From Syntrophaceae bacterium (GTDB taxonomy: Bacteria > Desulfobacterota > Syntrophia > Syntrophales > Fen-1087), in contig PMNM01000069.1 of NCBI GenBank assembly GCA_003161855.1, positions 2,059 to 7,445 on the forward strand: 5,387 nucleotides of DNA. The letters run 5' to 3'. Positions 1-5,387 of the stretch are shown here, piece by piece. Position numbers and translations under genes: made by a program. Every line of letters begins with the position of its first letter. The first letter of the stretch is position 1. The notes under the pieces are model-generated. The model made no database searches. It was not told the DNA's origin and saw only the letters and a program-made list of their open reading frames with translations.

Positions 1-600
1 ATTTTCCGTATCATGGCGGAATTTGTCGAAGCCATTGATGCATTATCAAAAATTCAGCCCGCGGTGACCATCTTCGGCTCAGCAAGGGTAAAAGCTGAAG
101 ATCCCTGTTACAAAAAGGCAGAAATTCTGGCGCAGCGGCTGGCACAGAAGGGATTCAGTATTATCACGGGCGGTGGCCCGGGCATCATGGAAGCGGCAAA
201 TAAAGGAGCTGCAGAGGCCGGTGGCAAGTCTATCGGGATGAATATCCGGCTTCCCTTTGAACAGAAGCCTAATCCCTATGCCAACATCACGATTGACTAC
301 AAATATTTCTTTGTGCGCAAAGTGATGTTTGTCAAGTATGCGGTGGCCTATGTGATTTTCCCAGGCGGTTTCGGAACCATGGATGAACTCTTTGAAGCCT
401 TGACCCTGATCCAAACGAAACGGATCAAAAGCTTTCCCGTCATCCTCATCGGCAAGGAGTACTGGGGAGGAATGATAAACTGGTTAAAGAACACGATGGT
501 TAACGAAGGGAAAATCATGGCGGGAGATCTCGATTTCATTCAGATTATTGATGATCCTGAGGAAGCGGTCAAGCATATCCAGAAATTTGTTATTGTCTGA
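1..600 (+). CDS. LOG-family (TIGR00730-type) nucleotide phosphoribohydrolase, 5'-truncated by the window edge
   Basis: Rossmann-fold protein of the LOG / 'lysine decarboxylase-like' family. Characterised members hydrolyse the N-glycosidic bond of nucleoside 5'-monophosphates, releasing a base (a cytokinin in the plant LOG enzymes) and ribose 5-phosphate; it should be cytosolic. Counting from the Met at position 13, visible landmarks are FGSAR (residues 21-25), the glycine-rich GGGPGIMEAANKGA (53-66), the RK pair at 102-103, and the family signature PGGFGTMDE (117-125), whose Glu is the expected catalytic residue. The reading frame stays open to base 1 and begins IFRIMAEFVE. In longer family members a similar stretch lies inside the protein, so I think the true start is upstream and the Met at 13 is internal. 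The C-terminus is complete (TGA at 598-600). The family is certain. The substrate is not: the old name lysine decarboxylase is misleading, and a cytokinin role in this organism is unproven. Confidence 0.9.
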   Translation: MFRIMAEFVEAIDALSKIQPAVTIFGSARVKAEDPCYKKAEILAQRLAQKGFSIITGGGPGIMEAANKGAAEAGGKSIGMNIRLPFEQKPNPYANITIDYKYFFVRKVMFVKYAVAYVIFPGGFGTMDELFEALTLIQTKRIKSFPVILIGKEYWGGMINWLKNTMVNEGKIMAGDLDFIQIIDDPEEAVKHIQKFVIV

Positions 601-611
601 AATATTCTCTC

Positions 612-670
612 GTCTATTTGTTTTATACCGTGAGACCGATTCAGCCTAATAGACAAAACAGCCAAATAGA
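612..670 (+). repeat. Competing inverted repeats in the LOG-holA spacer
   Basis: GTCTATT (612-618) is exactly complementary to AATAGAC (648-654), and the overlapping TCTATTTG (613-620) is exactly complementary to CAAATAGA (663-670). TGTTTT (619-624) also matches AAAACA (655-660). The left arm can pair with either right arm but not both, so two mutually exclusive stems are possible in RNA just upstream of holA. The stems are AT-rich and have long loops. No T-tract follows, so this is not a standard intrinsic terminator. Function is unknown and chance is possible in such AT-rich sequence. Confidence 0.35.
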
Positions 671-687
671 TCCCATCGACCAGCGCC

Positions 688-2043
688 ATGGACCAGCCAT
701 CCGGTGATACAGGGGAATCCCTGGATAAAATTCTCAATGAACTCGGGAAGGGACAGATAGCCTCCTGCTATCTTCTCTATGGCGACGAAGAATACCTGAT
801 CCAAAATGCCCTTGATAAAATCATTGCCTGCATCCTGCCAGCCAGTGACCGGGAACTGAATCTTTTTTACATGGATGGTGAGCACGAGGATATCGACCGT
901 CTTTGCGAATCCCTGATGACCCTCCCCCTCATTCCCGGCCGAAAAATAATGGTCGTCAGAAATACCCGTATTTTTCATTCCAAAAAGACACTTTCTGAAC
1001 TTGTCCAGAAAATCCGCAACCATATAAAACAGGACCCCGCCAAGGCAGCCCGGGATTTTATAACTTTTTTACGAATTACAGGATGGCATCTTGATGATCT
1101 CAGAGATGATGGCTGGAGAAAAATTTCCGACGAGGCATGGCACCAAACTGTGGATGGAGATGACGGCCAGGGCAGAGAGACATGGCTGCCGGTGATGGTC
1201 GAATTCAGTGTCAGCCAAGGCTTAGATGCAAAACATGACAGAGACGGCACCGATCGCCTGGGTGATACCTTGACAGCCGGCCTTCCCGAGGGAAATTGTC
1301 TCATTCTGACTGCCGATACGGTAGACAAGCGGAAGCGGATTTTCAGAATTCTGGCGGAACAGGGCAAAGTTCTCTATTTTTCTCAGATTAAAAGTGAATC
1401 AAAACTAAAAAACGTTCTCATGCAAACAGCGCGAGATATCCTCGCAGCGAAGGGAAAGAAACTCGGCCCCGGCGCCTGGCTGGTTCTCGGTAAAAAAACC
1501 GGATTCTCGCTCAGAGCCTCCATGATTGCTCTCGAAAAACTCATGACTTTTGTCGGGGAAAAAGTAATGATTGAAGCAGAGGATGTGGAGGCGGTGATTG
1601 GAATAACAAAAGAAGAAACCGTCTTTCATTTAACGGCAGCAATGATGGAAAAGAATCTGCCAAAAAGCCTCTCAACCCTGAAAGACCTGTTGGATCAGGG
1701 AGACCACCCCCTGATGATTTTGGCGATTCTTGCCCGGGAAATCCGCCTCCTTCTCCATGCTAAACTTTTGCTGAGTTCCGGTCAACTGGCCTCTTATCAC
1801 CCCAAGATGGACTACAACCGGTTTCAGAAAACCGTTTATCCGGATATCAAACATCTGGGTGGTTCCTCGACCCCCCACCCTTACGTCATCTATCAGGCGT
1901 TGATCCACACCCCTCATTTCTCACAGGAGCGTCTGGTTGAATATCTGGATACCCTCGTGGATATTGATCTTGCCTTGAAGACCACATCGAAAGCACCCCG
2001 ACTGATGATGGAGCGGTTTTTACTGCAGGTATGCTCCTCATAA
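688..2043 (+). CDS. holA: DNA polymerase III delta subunit (clamp loader), with an extra internal segment
   Basis: The delta subunit of the bacterial clamp loader; it opens the beta sliding clamp so that it can be loaded on primed DNA. The N-terminal domain opens with the family pattern LNELGKGQIASCYLLYGDEEYLI (residues 17-38), a degenerate ATP-site fold, followed by LPLIPGRKIMVVRN (79-92). The strand LILTADTVDKRKRIFRIL (205-222) is the usual continuation. The helical middle and collar domains follow, including LDQGDHPLMILAILAREIRLLL (335-356), typical of HolA. At 451 residues it is about 100 longer than the roughly 340 usual for the family; the excess lies at about residues 97-198. The ATG at 688 is the only convincing start, because an in-frame TAG lies at 667-669. 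No Shine-Dalgarno sequence precedes it, unlike the genes at 2800 and 3695. It is probably co-transcribed with the LOG gene upstream, though the 87-nt spacer leaves room for its own promoter. Confidence 0.9.
   Translation: MDQPSGDTGESLDKILNELGKGQIASCYLLYGDEEYLIQNALDKIIACILPASDRELNLFYMDGEHEDIDRLCESLMTLPLIPGRKIMVVRNTRIFHSKKTLSELVQKIRNHIKQDPAKAARDFITFLRITGWHLDDLRDDGWRKISDEAWHQTVDGDDGQGRETWLPVMVEFSVSQGLDAKHDRDGTDRLGDTLTAGLPEGNCLILTADTVDKRKRIFRILAEQGKVLYFSQIKSESKLKNVLMQTARDILAAKGKKLGPGAWLVLGKKTGFSLRASMIALEKLMTFVGEKVMIEAEDVEAVIGITKEETVFHLTAAMMEKNLPKSLSTLKDLLDQGDHPLMILAILAREIRLLLHAKLLLSSGQLASYHPKMDYNRFQKTVYPDIKHLGGSSTPHPYVIYQALIHTPHFSQERLVEYLDTLVDIDLALKTTSKAPRLMMERFLLQVCSS
976..1281 (+). other. Insert of about 100 residues within the HolA N-terminal domain
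   Basis: This stretch encodes about residues 97-198 of HolA. It separates the strand ending MVVRN (88-92) from the strand LILTAD (205-210), which in ordinary delta subunits are joined by a short helical linker. The insert is in frame and has no stop codon. It is rich in charged residues and holds four tryptophans (133, 143, 151, 166), which suggests a small folded module rather than a disordered loop. I recognise no named domain in it. I have a weak memory of similar lengthening in HolA of Syntrophus relatives, so it may be lineage-specific and not unique. The boundaries are approximate. Confidence 0.65.
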
Positions 2044-2062
2044 ACATTCCTTTGAGATATTC

Positions 2063-2605
2063 TTAGAGCTTCCTGAAAACGGATAAAATCGCTCTCTGTT
2101 TTTTGGAAAGACGCCGCGACGGGCCTTTCTTTTTCGTTCCCGGGGTCATTTTTTCTCTATCCTGTTTTTCCTCATCCCGATCCGATGCCCCACCCTCCTG
2201 GGCATAGGCTGGTCTTGTTTCCGGTTCCAGTAAGCGGATTTCGAATTCCGGTGACGGAATGGCGGTGGTCCCTCTGCGGAAGGCAAAATCAACAATATCT
2301 CGGTCCGATGTGACGACAACCATTTCTTCCCGGCGGCTTTGGATAAGTCGTTTGATCAACTCATCGGCTGTTTGCCCCCTTCGTGAATAGAGAATATCGA
2401 TCCCCCCATAACGGTCGCGCTCTTCCGTAAGAGAACCACTTTCCCAAGCGTCAAAGACGACGGTAATCCGGTGTCCTGTCTGTTTCTTATAAATCGACAG
2501 ACGATGGATCAGGGCGTTACGTCCCTCTTCCAGGCTGATCTTTTCAAAGCGTCGGAAAGTACCGGACTGGCGGATCAGATTGTATCCATCAATGATAAGG
2601 TGCAT
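2063..2605 (-). CDS. YacP/Rae1-like NYN (PIN-like) domain ribonuclease
   Basis: A 180-residue protein of the YacP family (NYN domain, PIN-like nuclease fold). Bacillus subtilis Rae1/YacP is a ribosome-associated endonuclease that cuts mRNA in the ribosomal A site; whether this homologue does so is an inference. It starts with the hallmark MHLIIDGYNLIR. The acidic residues expected to bind metal are visible: D6, D52 (VVFDAWES), D81/E82 (RRGQTADELIKRLI) and D101/D103 (VVTSDRDI). The C-terminus from about residue 140 is low-complexity and highly basic (KKKGPSRRLSKKQR), a plausible rRNA-binding tail. The start was set at the ATG complementary to 2603-2605 because the conserved domain begins there. 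The frame stays open upstream to 2782, but that extension looks non-coding and covers the divergent promoter region. No clear Shine-Dalgarno sequence precedes the start. The gene converges on holA with a 19-nt gap. Confidence 0.87.
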   Translation of the reverse strand: MHLIIDGYNLIRQSGTFRRFEKISLEEGRNALIHRLSIYKKQTGHRITVVFDAWESGSLTEERDRYGGIDILYSRRGQTADELIKRLIQSRREEMVVVTSDRDIVDFAFRRGTTAIPSPEFEIRLLEPETRPAYAQEGGASDRDEEKQDREKMTPGTKKKGPSRRLSKKQRAILSVFRKL

Positions 2606-2636
2606 AATCAAGAAACCGCTGGAAATATTTTCTTTC

Positions 2637-2665
2637 TTTCTACGATATTTCGCATCAGGAATCAA
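2637..2665 (-). promoter_or_regulatory. Weak candidate promoter for the YacP-like gene
   Basis: On the minus strand, TTGATT (complement of 2660-2665) lies 17 nt from TAGAAA (complement of 2637-2642). Each hexamer matches the sigma70 consensus at 4 of 6 positions. Transcription would start near 2630, about 25 nt before the ATG. The -35 hexamer directly abuts that of the + strand promoter (2666-2671), so the two would be back to back. The match is poor enough that chance is a real possibility. Confidence 0.28.
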
Positions 2666-2694
2666 TTGTAACGATATTTGGAATATGCTATAAG
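2666..2694 (+). promoter_or_regulatory. Sigma70-like promoter of the beta-oxidation operon
   Basis: The -35 hexamer TTGTAA (2666-2671, 4 of 6 consensus matches) and the -10 hexamer TATAAG (2689-2694, 5 of 6) are separated by exactly 17 nt. Transcription would start near 2701, giving a leader of about 100 nt before the dehydrogenase ATG. It lies in the divergent spacer, faces the operon, and is the best sigma70-like match I found there. The inverted repeat at 2702-2726 starts at the predicted +1 or +2. Confidence 0.6.
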
Positions 2695-2701
2695 GCGTTT
2701 C

Positions 2702-2726
2702 AAAGTTGACTCTTGAGTCAAACTTT
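2702..2726. promoter_or_regulatory. Operator-like dyad just downstream of the promoter
   Basis: The left arm AAAGTTGACTC (2702-2712) and right arm GAGTCAAACTTT (2715-2726) are complementary over all 11 bp, apart from one unpaired A at 2722. The centre is only TT (2713-2714). The core TTGACTC-TT-GAGTCAA is a perfect 16-bp palindrome. It has the size and symmetry typical of an operator for a dimeric TetR- or GntR-type regulator. Its position, about +1 to +25 of the promoter at 2666-2694, suits repression by road-block or by occluding polymerase. No regulator gene lies in the window, so the cognate protein is unknown. A hairpin in the mRNA leader is an alternative. There is no T-tract after it, so it is not a terminator. 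Confidence 0.6.
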
Positions 2727-2754
2727 CCTTTCGAAACACCTTGGCCTTGCCTCA

Positions 2755-2772
2755 TATGCCGTGACAGGCATA
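2755..2772 (+). repeat. Small stem-loop in the operon leader
   Basis: TATGCC (2755-2760) and GGCATA (2767-2772) form a perfect 6-bp stem around the loop GTGACA. It ends 14 nt before the Shine-Dalgarno sequence at 2787-2792. It is followed by an A-run rather than T residues, so it is not a terminator. It might protect the mRNA 5' region, or it may have no function. Confidence 0.35.
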
Positions 2773-2786
2773 AAAATAACATAAGG

Positions 2787-2792
2787 AAGGAG
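2787..2792 (+). promoter_or_regulatory. Shine-Dalgarno of the 3-hydroxyacyl-CoA dehydrogenase gene
   Basis: AAGGAG lies 7 nt before the ATG at 2800, which is ideal spacing and fixes the start. The strength of this site contrasts with the absence of one before holA and the YacP-like gene. Confidence 0.85.
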
Positions 2793-2799
2793 TGGAACG

Positions 2800-3654
2800 A
2801 TGGAAATTAAAAAGATTTGTGTCTTAGGTGCCGGACTGATGGGAAACGGGATCACCCAGGTTTGTGCCCAAGCGGGTTATCAGGTAGCGATGCGGGACAT
2901 TGAACAGCGCTTTATCGACGGGGGCATGAAAACGATAACAAAAAATCTTGCCCGTGACGTGGAAAAGGAAAAGCGGACGCAGGAGGACATGAACGCCATT
3001 CTGGGACGGATCAAACCGACCCTGGATTTGAAAGAAGCGGCAGCAAACGCTGATGTGGTCGTGGAAGTCGTCATTGAAGTGATGGACGTAAAGAAACAGG
3101 TTTACAAGGAGCTGGAGCAGATTGTCCCGGCCCATTGCCTGTTTTTCACGAACACCTCCGGTTTGAGCATTACCGAGATGGCGGCGATCACCAAGCGGCC
3201 GGGAAAGTTCATCGGGACCCATTTCTTTAATCCGGTGCCGGTGATGCGTCTGCTGGAGATTATCCGGGGTTATGAGACCTCCGATGAGACGCTGGAAATT
3301 GCCAAGGCCTGGGGGAAGAAGATCGGCAAGGAAGTGATTGTGGTGCGCGAAGCCCCGGCTTTTGCGGTCAACCGCATTTTATGCACGATGCTCAATGAGG
3401 CCTTTTTTGCCCTGGATGAGGGAATTGCCACGGCGGAGGATATTGACAAAGGGATGGTCTTGGGCTGCAATCATCCCATCGGACCTCTGGCATTGTCTGA
3501 TCTGGTGGGAAACGAGACGCTGCTCCGGGTTATGGAAGGTCTGCACCGGGAACTGGGCGACAAGTATCGTCCGGCGCCGTTACTGAAAAAGCTCGTCCGG
3601 GCCGGCCGCTATGGCCGCAAGACCGGGAAGGGCGTCTACGAATACACCAAATAA
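2800..3654 (+). CDS. 3-hydroxyacyl-CoA (3-hydroxybutyryl-CoA type) dehydrogenase, NAD-dependent
   Basis: Single-function 3-hydroxyacyl-CoA dehydrogenase of 284 residues, the normal length for the Hbd/PaaH/FadB2 group. It interconverts (S)-3-hydroxyacyl-CoA and 3-oxoacyl-CoA with NAD(H) in the cytosol. The N-terminal Rossmann domain shows GAGLMGNG (10-17), with D33 at the end of the second strand indicating NAD rather than NADP. Likely catalytic residues are S120 (TNTSGLSIT), H141 and E153 ([15 protein letters not shown]), and N191 (FAVNRIL). The C-terminal 3HCDH domain runs from about 187 and ends with [11 protein letters not shown] (272-282). The loop usually written SPGFVVNR reads APAFAVNR (185-192), an uncommon variant. 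It is the first gene after the promoter and dyad, with the acyl-CoA synthetase gene 40 nt downstream, which supports a role in fatty- or aromatic-acid beta-oxidation. Chain-length preference and physiological direction cannot be read from the sequence. Confidence 0.93.
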   Translation: MEIKKICVLGAGLMGNGITQVCAQAGYQVAMRDIEQRFIDGGMKTITKNLARDVEKEKRTQEDMNAILGRIKPTLDLKEAAANADVVVEVVIEVMDVKKQVYKELEQIVPAHCLFFTNTSGLSITEMAAITKRPGKFIGTHFFNPVPVMRLLEIIRGYETSDETLEIAKAWGKKIGKEVIVVREAPAFAVNRILCTMLNEAFFALDEGIATAEDIDKGMVLGCNHPIGPLALSDLVGNETLLRVMEGLHRELGDKYRPAPLLKKLVRAGRYGRKTGKGVYEYTK

Positions 3655-3680
3655 CATTTCTTACCATTTATGACGGTATC

Positions 3681-3686
3681 AAGGAG
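3681..3686 (+). promoter_or_regulatory. Shine-Dalgarno of the acyl-CoA synthetase gene
   Basis: AAGGAG lies 8 nt before the ATG at 3695 and supports that start. The 40-nt spacer after the dehydrogenase stop shows no convincing terminator or promoter, consistent with co-transcription. Confidence 0.85.
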
Positions 3687-3694
3687 AGAAGACT

Positions 3695-5338
3695 ATGGCA
3701 AAAAAAGTTTATAAAGAAGGTGAAAGTTACAAGTATCAGCTGCTGATCAAGCACATCCTGGAAACGCCGCTGTTCTTTGCGCCCGATCAGGAGATTATCT
3801 ACCGCGACAAGGTGCGCCTCACCTACCGGAAAGTGAACGAACGGATTCACCGGCTGGCCAACGGCCTCAAAAAACTAGGCGTCCGGAAGGGAGATGTCGT
3901 CTGCGTCTTCGATTATGACAGCCATCGCTATCTGGAGTGCTTCTTCGCCATTCCCATGATGGGGGCGGTGCTGCACACGCAGAACTGGCGCCTGTCGCCG
4001 GAACAGATTCTTTATACAATGAATCACGCGGAAGATAAAATTGTCCTGATTCATAAGGATTTTCTCCCTGTCCTGGAAGCCATCCGGGATAAGCTGACAA
4101 CGGTCAAGAAGGTTATCCTGATCGCCGATGACGGGGACAAGCCGGCGTCGAAGATTGCTTTTGACGGGGAATACGAAGAACTTCTCGCCGGGTCCGCCGA
4201 TTCTTATGATTTCCCCGATTTTGATGAATACACACGGGCCACCACCTTCTACACCACCGGGACCACCGGACTTCCCAAGGGCGTCTTTTTTTCCCATCGA
4301 CAACTGGTCCTGCACGCACAGGCGCTGTTGCTGGTGACGGGCTCTTATGATACCCCCGGCCGCTTCCGGTCCACGGACGTCTATATGCCCTTGACCCCCA
4401 TGTTCCATGTCCATGCATGGGGCGTTCCTTATGCGGCGACCATGCTGGGGGTCAAACAGGTCTATCCCGGCCGTTATGAACCGGAGATGCTGCTGCGGCT
4501 GATCCTGACGGAAAAGGTGACCCTGTCCCACTGCGTGCCGACGATCATACAAATGCTCGTGGGCAGCCCTGTCGCCAAGAAATTCGATCTGTCCAAGTGG
4601 AAGGTCATCATCGGCGGCGCCGCCCTGTCGAAAGGACTGGCCCTGGCGGCGATGAACATGGGAATTGAGATCTATGCCGCCTATGGGATGTCGGAAACCT
4701 GCCCGCTGCTTACCATTGTCAGTCTGAAGCCTCACATGCTGGCCGATCCGAAAGAAAAACAGGTCGATACGCTGATCAAAACGGGCCTGCCGGCGCCCTT
4801 GGTGTATGCACGGCTTATGGGACCCTCGGGTCAGCTCCTGCCCCATGACGGAGAGACGACAGGTGAACTCGTCGTGCGCGCCCCCTGGCTGACGGAAAGC
4901 TATTTCAAGGATCCAGAGCGGTCCAAGGAACTATGGCGTGACGGCTGGCTCCATACGGGCGACGTGGCCTACATCGACAAGGAAGGCTACGTGCAAATCA
5001 CGGACCGGATCAAAGATGTCATCAAAACCGGCGGCGAGTGGATTTCCTCGCTGGAGCTGGAAAACCTGATCAGCCAGCACGAAGCGGTCCTGGAAGCGGC
5101 AGCCATCGGCATTCCCGATGCCAAGTGGGGTGAGAGGCCCTTCATTGTGGCCGTCATCAAGCCCGATTACAAGGGCAAGGTCACCGAGGAAGAGGTCCGG
5201 TCGTTCCTGATGAAATTTGCCGATGAGGGGCGCATTCCCAAATACGGGGTGCCCGACAAGATCCTTTTCGTCGATGCCATCCCCAAAACCAGCGTCGGCA
5301 AGATCAGCAAGGTCGAATTAAGGAAGGCATATTGTTGA
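3695..5338 (+). CDS. AMP-forming acyl-CoA synthetase (medium/long-chain fatty-acid-CoA ligase, AlkK-like)
   Basis: ANL-superfamily adenylating enzyme of 547 residues, a normal full length. It would activate a carboxylic acid with ATP to an acyl-AMP and transfer the acyl group to CoA. Motifs occur in order: the phosphate-binding loop YTTGTTGLPKG (186-196), the FHVHAWG region (237-243), the YGMSE motif (330-334), WLHTGD (418-423, with D423 expected to bind ribose), DRIKD (437-441) at the hinge to the C-terminal domain, GGEWISSLELE (446-456), and PKTSVGKIS (530-538) with catalytic K536. The GEWISS and KWGERPFIV patterns resemble the AlkK/medium-chain fatty-acyl-CoA synthetase branch rather than acetyl-CoA synthetase; exact chain length is an inference. 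It is the second gene of the operon and supplies the CoA ester that the dehydrogenase pathway needs. GC content looks higher than in holA: a hand count gives 34/60 for 4381-4440 against 21/60 for 1381-1440. Confidence 0.93.
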   Translation: MAKKVYKEGESYKYQLLIKHILETPLFFAPDQEIIYRDKVRLTYRKVNERIHRLANGLKKLGVRKGDVVCVFDYDSHRYLECFFAIPMMGAVLHTQNWRLSPEQILYTMNHAEDKIVLIHKDFLPVLEAIRDKLTTVKKVILIADDGDKPASKIAFDGEYEELLAGSADSYDFPDFDEYTRATTFYTTGTTGLPKGVFFSHRQLVLHAQALLLVTGSYDTPGRFRSTDVYMPLTPMFHVHAWGVPYAATMLGVKQVYPGRYEPEMLLRLILTEKVTLSHCVPTIIQMLVGSPVAKKFDLSKWKVIIGGAALSKGLALAAMNMGIEIYAAYGMSETCPLLTIVSLKPHMLADPKEKQVDTLIKTGLPAPLVYARLMGPSGQLLPHDGETTGELVVRAPWLTESYFKDPERSKELWRDGWLHTGDVAYIDKEGYVQITDRIKDVIKTGGEWISSLELENLISQHEAVLEAAAIGIPDAKWGERPFIVAVIKPDYKGKVTEEEVRSFLMKFADEGRIPKYGVPDKILFVDAIPKTSVGKISKVELRKAYC

Positions 5339-5362
5339 TTTAATACAATCATTACAAAGAAC

Positions 5363-5367
5363 GGAGG
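5363..5367 (+). promoter_or_regulatory. Shine-Dalgarno of the next gene
   Basis: GGAGG lies 9 nt before the ATG at 5377. Only 38 nt separate the acyl-CoA synthetase stop from this start, matching the spacing of the previous pair and suggesting that the operon continues. Confidence 0.75.
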
Positions 5368-5376
5368 AAAGATAAG

Positions 5377-5387
5377 ATGGATTTTGA
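5377..5387 (+). CDS. Start of a third operon gene, cut off by the window end
   Basis: Only ATG GAT TTT GA is present (Met-Asp-Phe, then Asp or Glu), but a strong Shine-Dalgarno sequence and operon-like spacing make a real start likely. Many acyl-CoA dehydrogenases begin MDFxL, which would suit the pathway, but three full codons cannot establish a family. Confidence 0.6.

Noticed and set aside
13..15. ATG at 13 as the true start of the LOG-family gene
   Set aside because: The frame is open to base 1, the residues before it (IFRI) look like conserved family sequence, and there is no visible Shine-Dalgarno sequence.
2065..2104. Possible intrinsic terminator for holA: AGAGC (2065-2069) with GCTCT (2091-2095), then six T at 2099-2104
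   Set aside because: The stem is only 5 bp with a 21-nt loop, and it lies within the 3' coding end of the opposing gene, so it is too weak to call.
2471..2671. Small + strand frame antisense to the YacP-like gene
   Set aside because: No ribosome-binding site or recognisable motif, and most of it overlaps the well-supported nuclease domain on the opposite strand.
2702..2726. The dyad read as a rho-independent terminator
   Set aside because: There is no downstream T-tract on either strand, the central spacer is only 2 nt, and it sits directly after a good promoter; an operator fits better.
2606..2782. N-terminal extension of 59 residues on the YacP-like protein, starting at the complement of 2782
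   Set aside because: The NYN domain in this family starts at MHLIIDGYNLIR; the upstream residues look non-coding and overlap the divergent promoter, dyad and leader.
3875..4846. Long (323-codon) open frame antisense to the acyl-CoA synthetase gene
   Set aside because: It lies wholly inside a strongly conserved gene on the other strand, its translation is Arg/His/Gln/Gly-rich with no recognisable domain, and such shadow frames are usual in GC-richer genes.

Overview
The window reads like chromosome from a strictly anaerobic, fatty-acid-metabolising bacterium. My best guess is a Syntrophus/Smithella-type member of the former Deltaproteobacteria. This rests on remembered resemblance of the protein sequences, on a fatty-acid activation and beta-oxidation gene pair, and on an enlarged DNA polymerase III delta subunit. 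No rRNA or other marker fixes the taxonomy, so the assignment is an inference.

Layout. Positions 1-600 (+) hold the 3' part of a LOG-family (TIGR00730-type) nucleotide phosphoribohydrolase whose true start lies before the window. After an 87-nt spacer with competing inverted repeats comes holA (688-2043, +), the clamp-loader delta subunit, which carries about 100 extra residues in its N-terminal half. Facing it, with only 19 nt between the stop codons, is a YacP/Rae1-like NYN-domain ribonuclease gene (2063-2605, -). Positions 2606-2799 are a divergent intergenic region. It contains a good sigma70-like promoter on the + strand (TTGTAA-17-TATAAG), immediately followed by a near-perfect dyad (2702-2726) placed where a repressor would bind.

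The promoter faces an operon on the + strand. It contains a 3-hydroxyacyl-CoA dehydrogenase (2800-3654), an AMP-forming acyl-CoA synthetase of the medium/long-chain AlkK-like type (3695-5338), and the first four codons of a third gene (from 5377). Each of these has a strong Shine-Dalgarno sequence and the gaps are about 40 nt. Together they would activate a fatty acid to its CoA thioester and oxidise the 3-hydroxyacyl-CoA intermediate, or run in reverse. The rest of the spiral (acyl-CoA dehydrogenase, enoyl-CoA hydratase, thiolase) would be expected outside the window.

The left half is housekeeping (nucleotide metabolism, replication, RNA decay) and the right half is catabolic and probably regulated. 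I saw no CRISPR array, tRNA, rRNA, insertion sequence or phage gene. I found no convincing new defence or mobile system. The items most worth checking are the operator-like dyad on the promoter and the insert in HolA.
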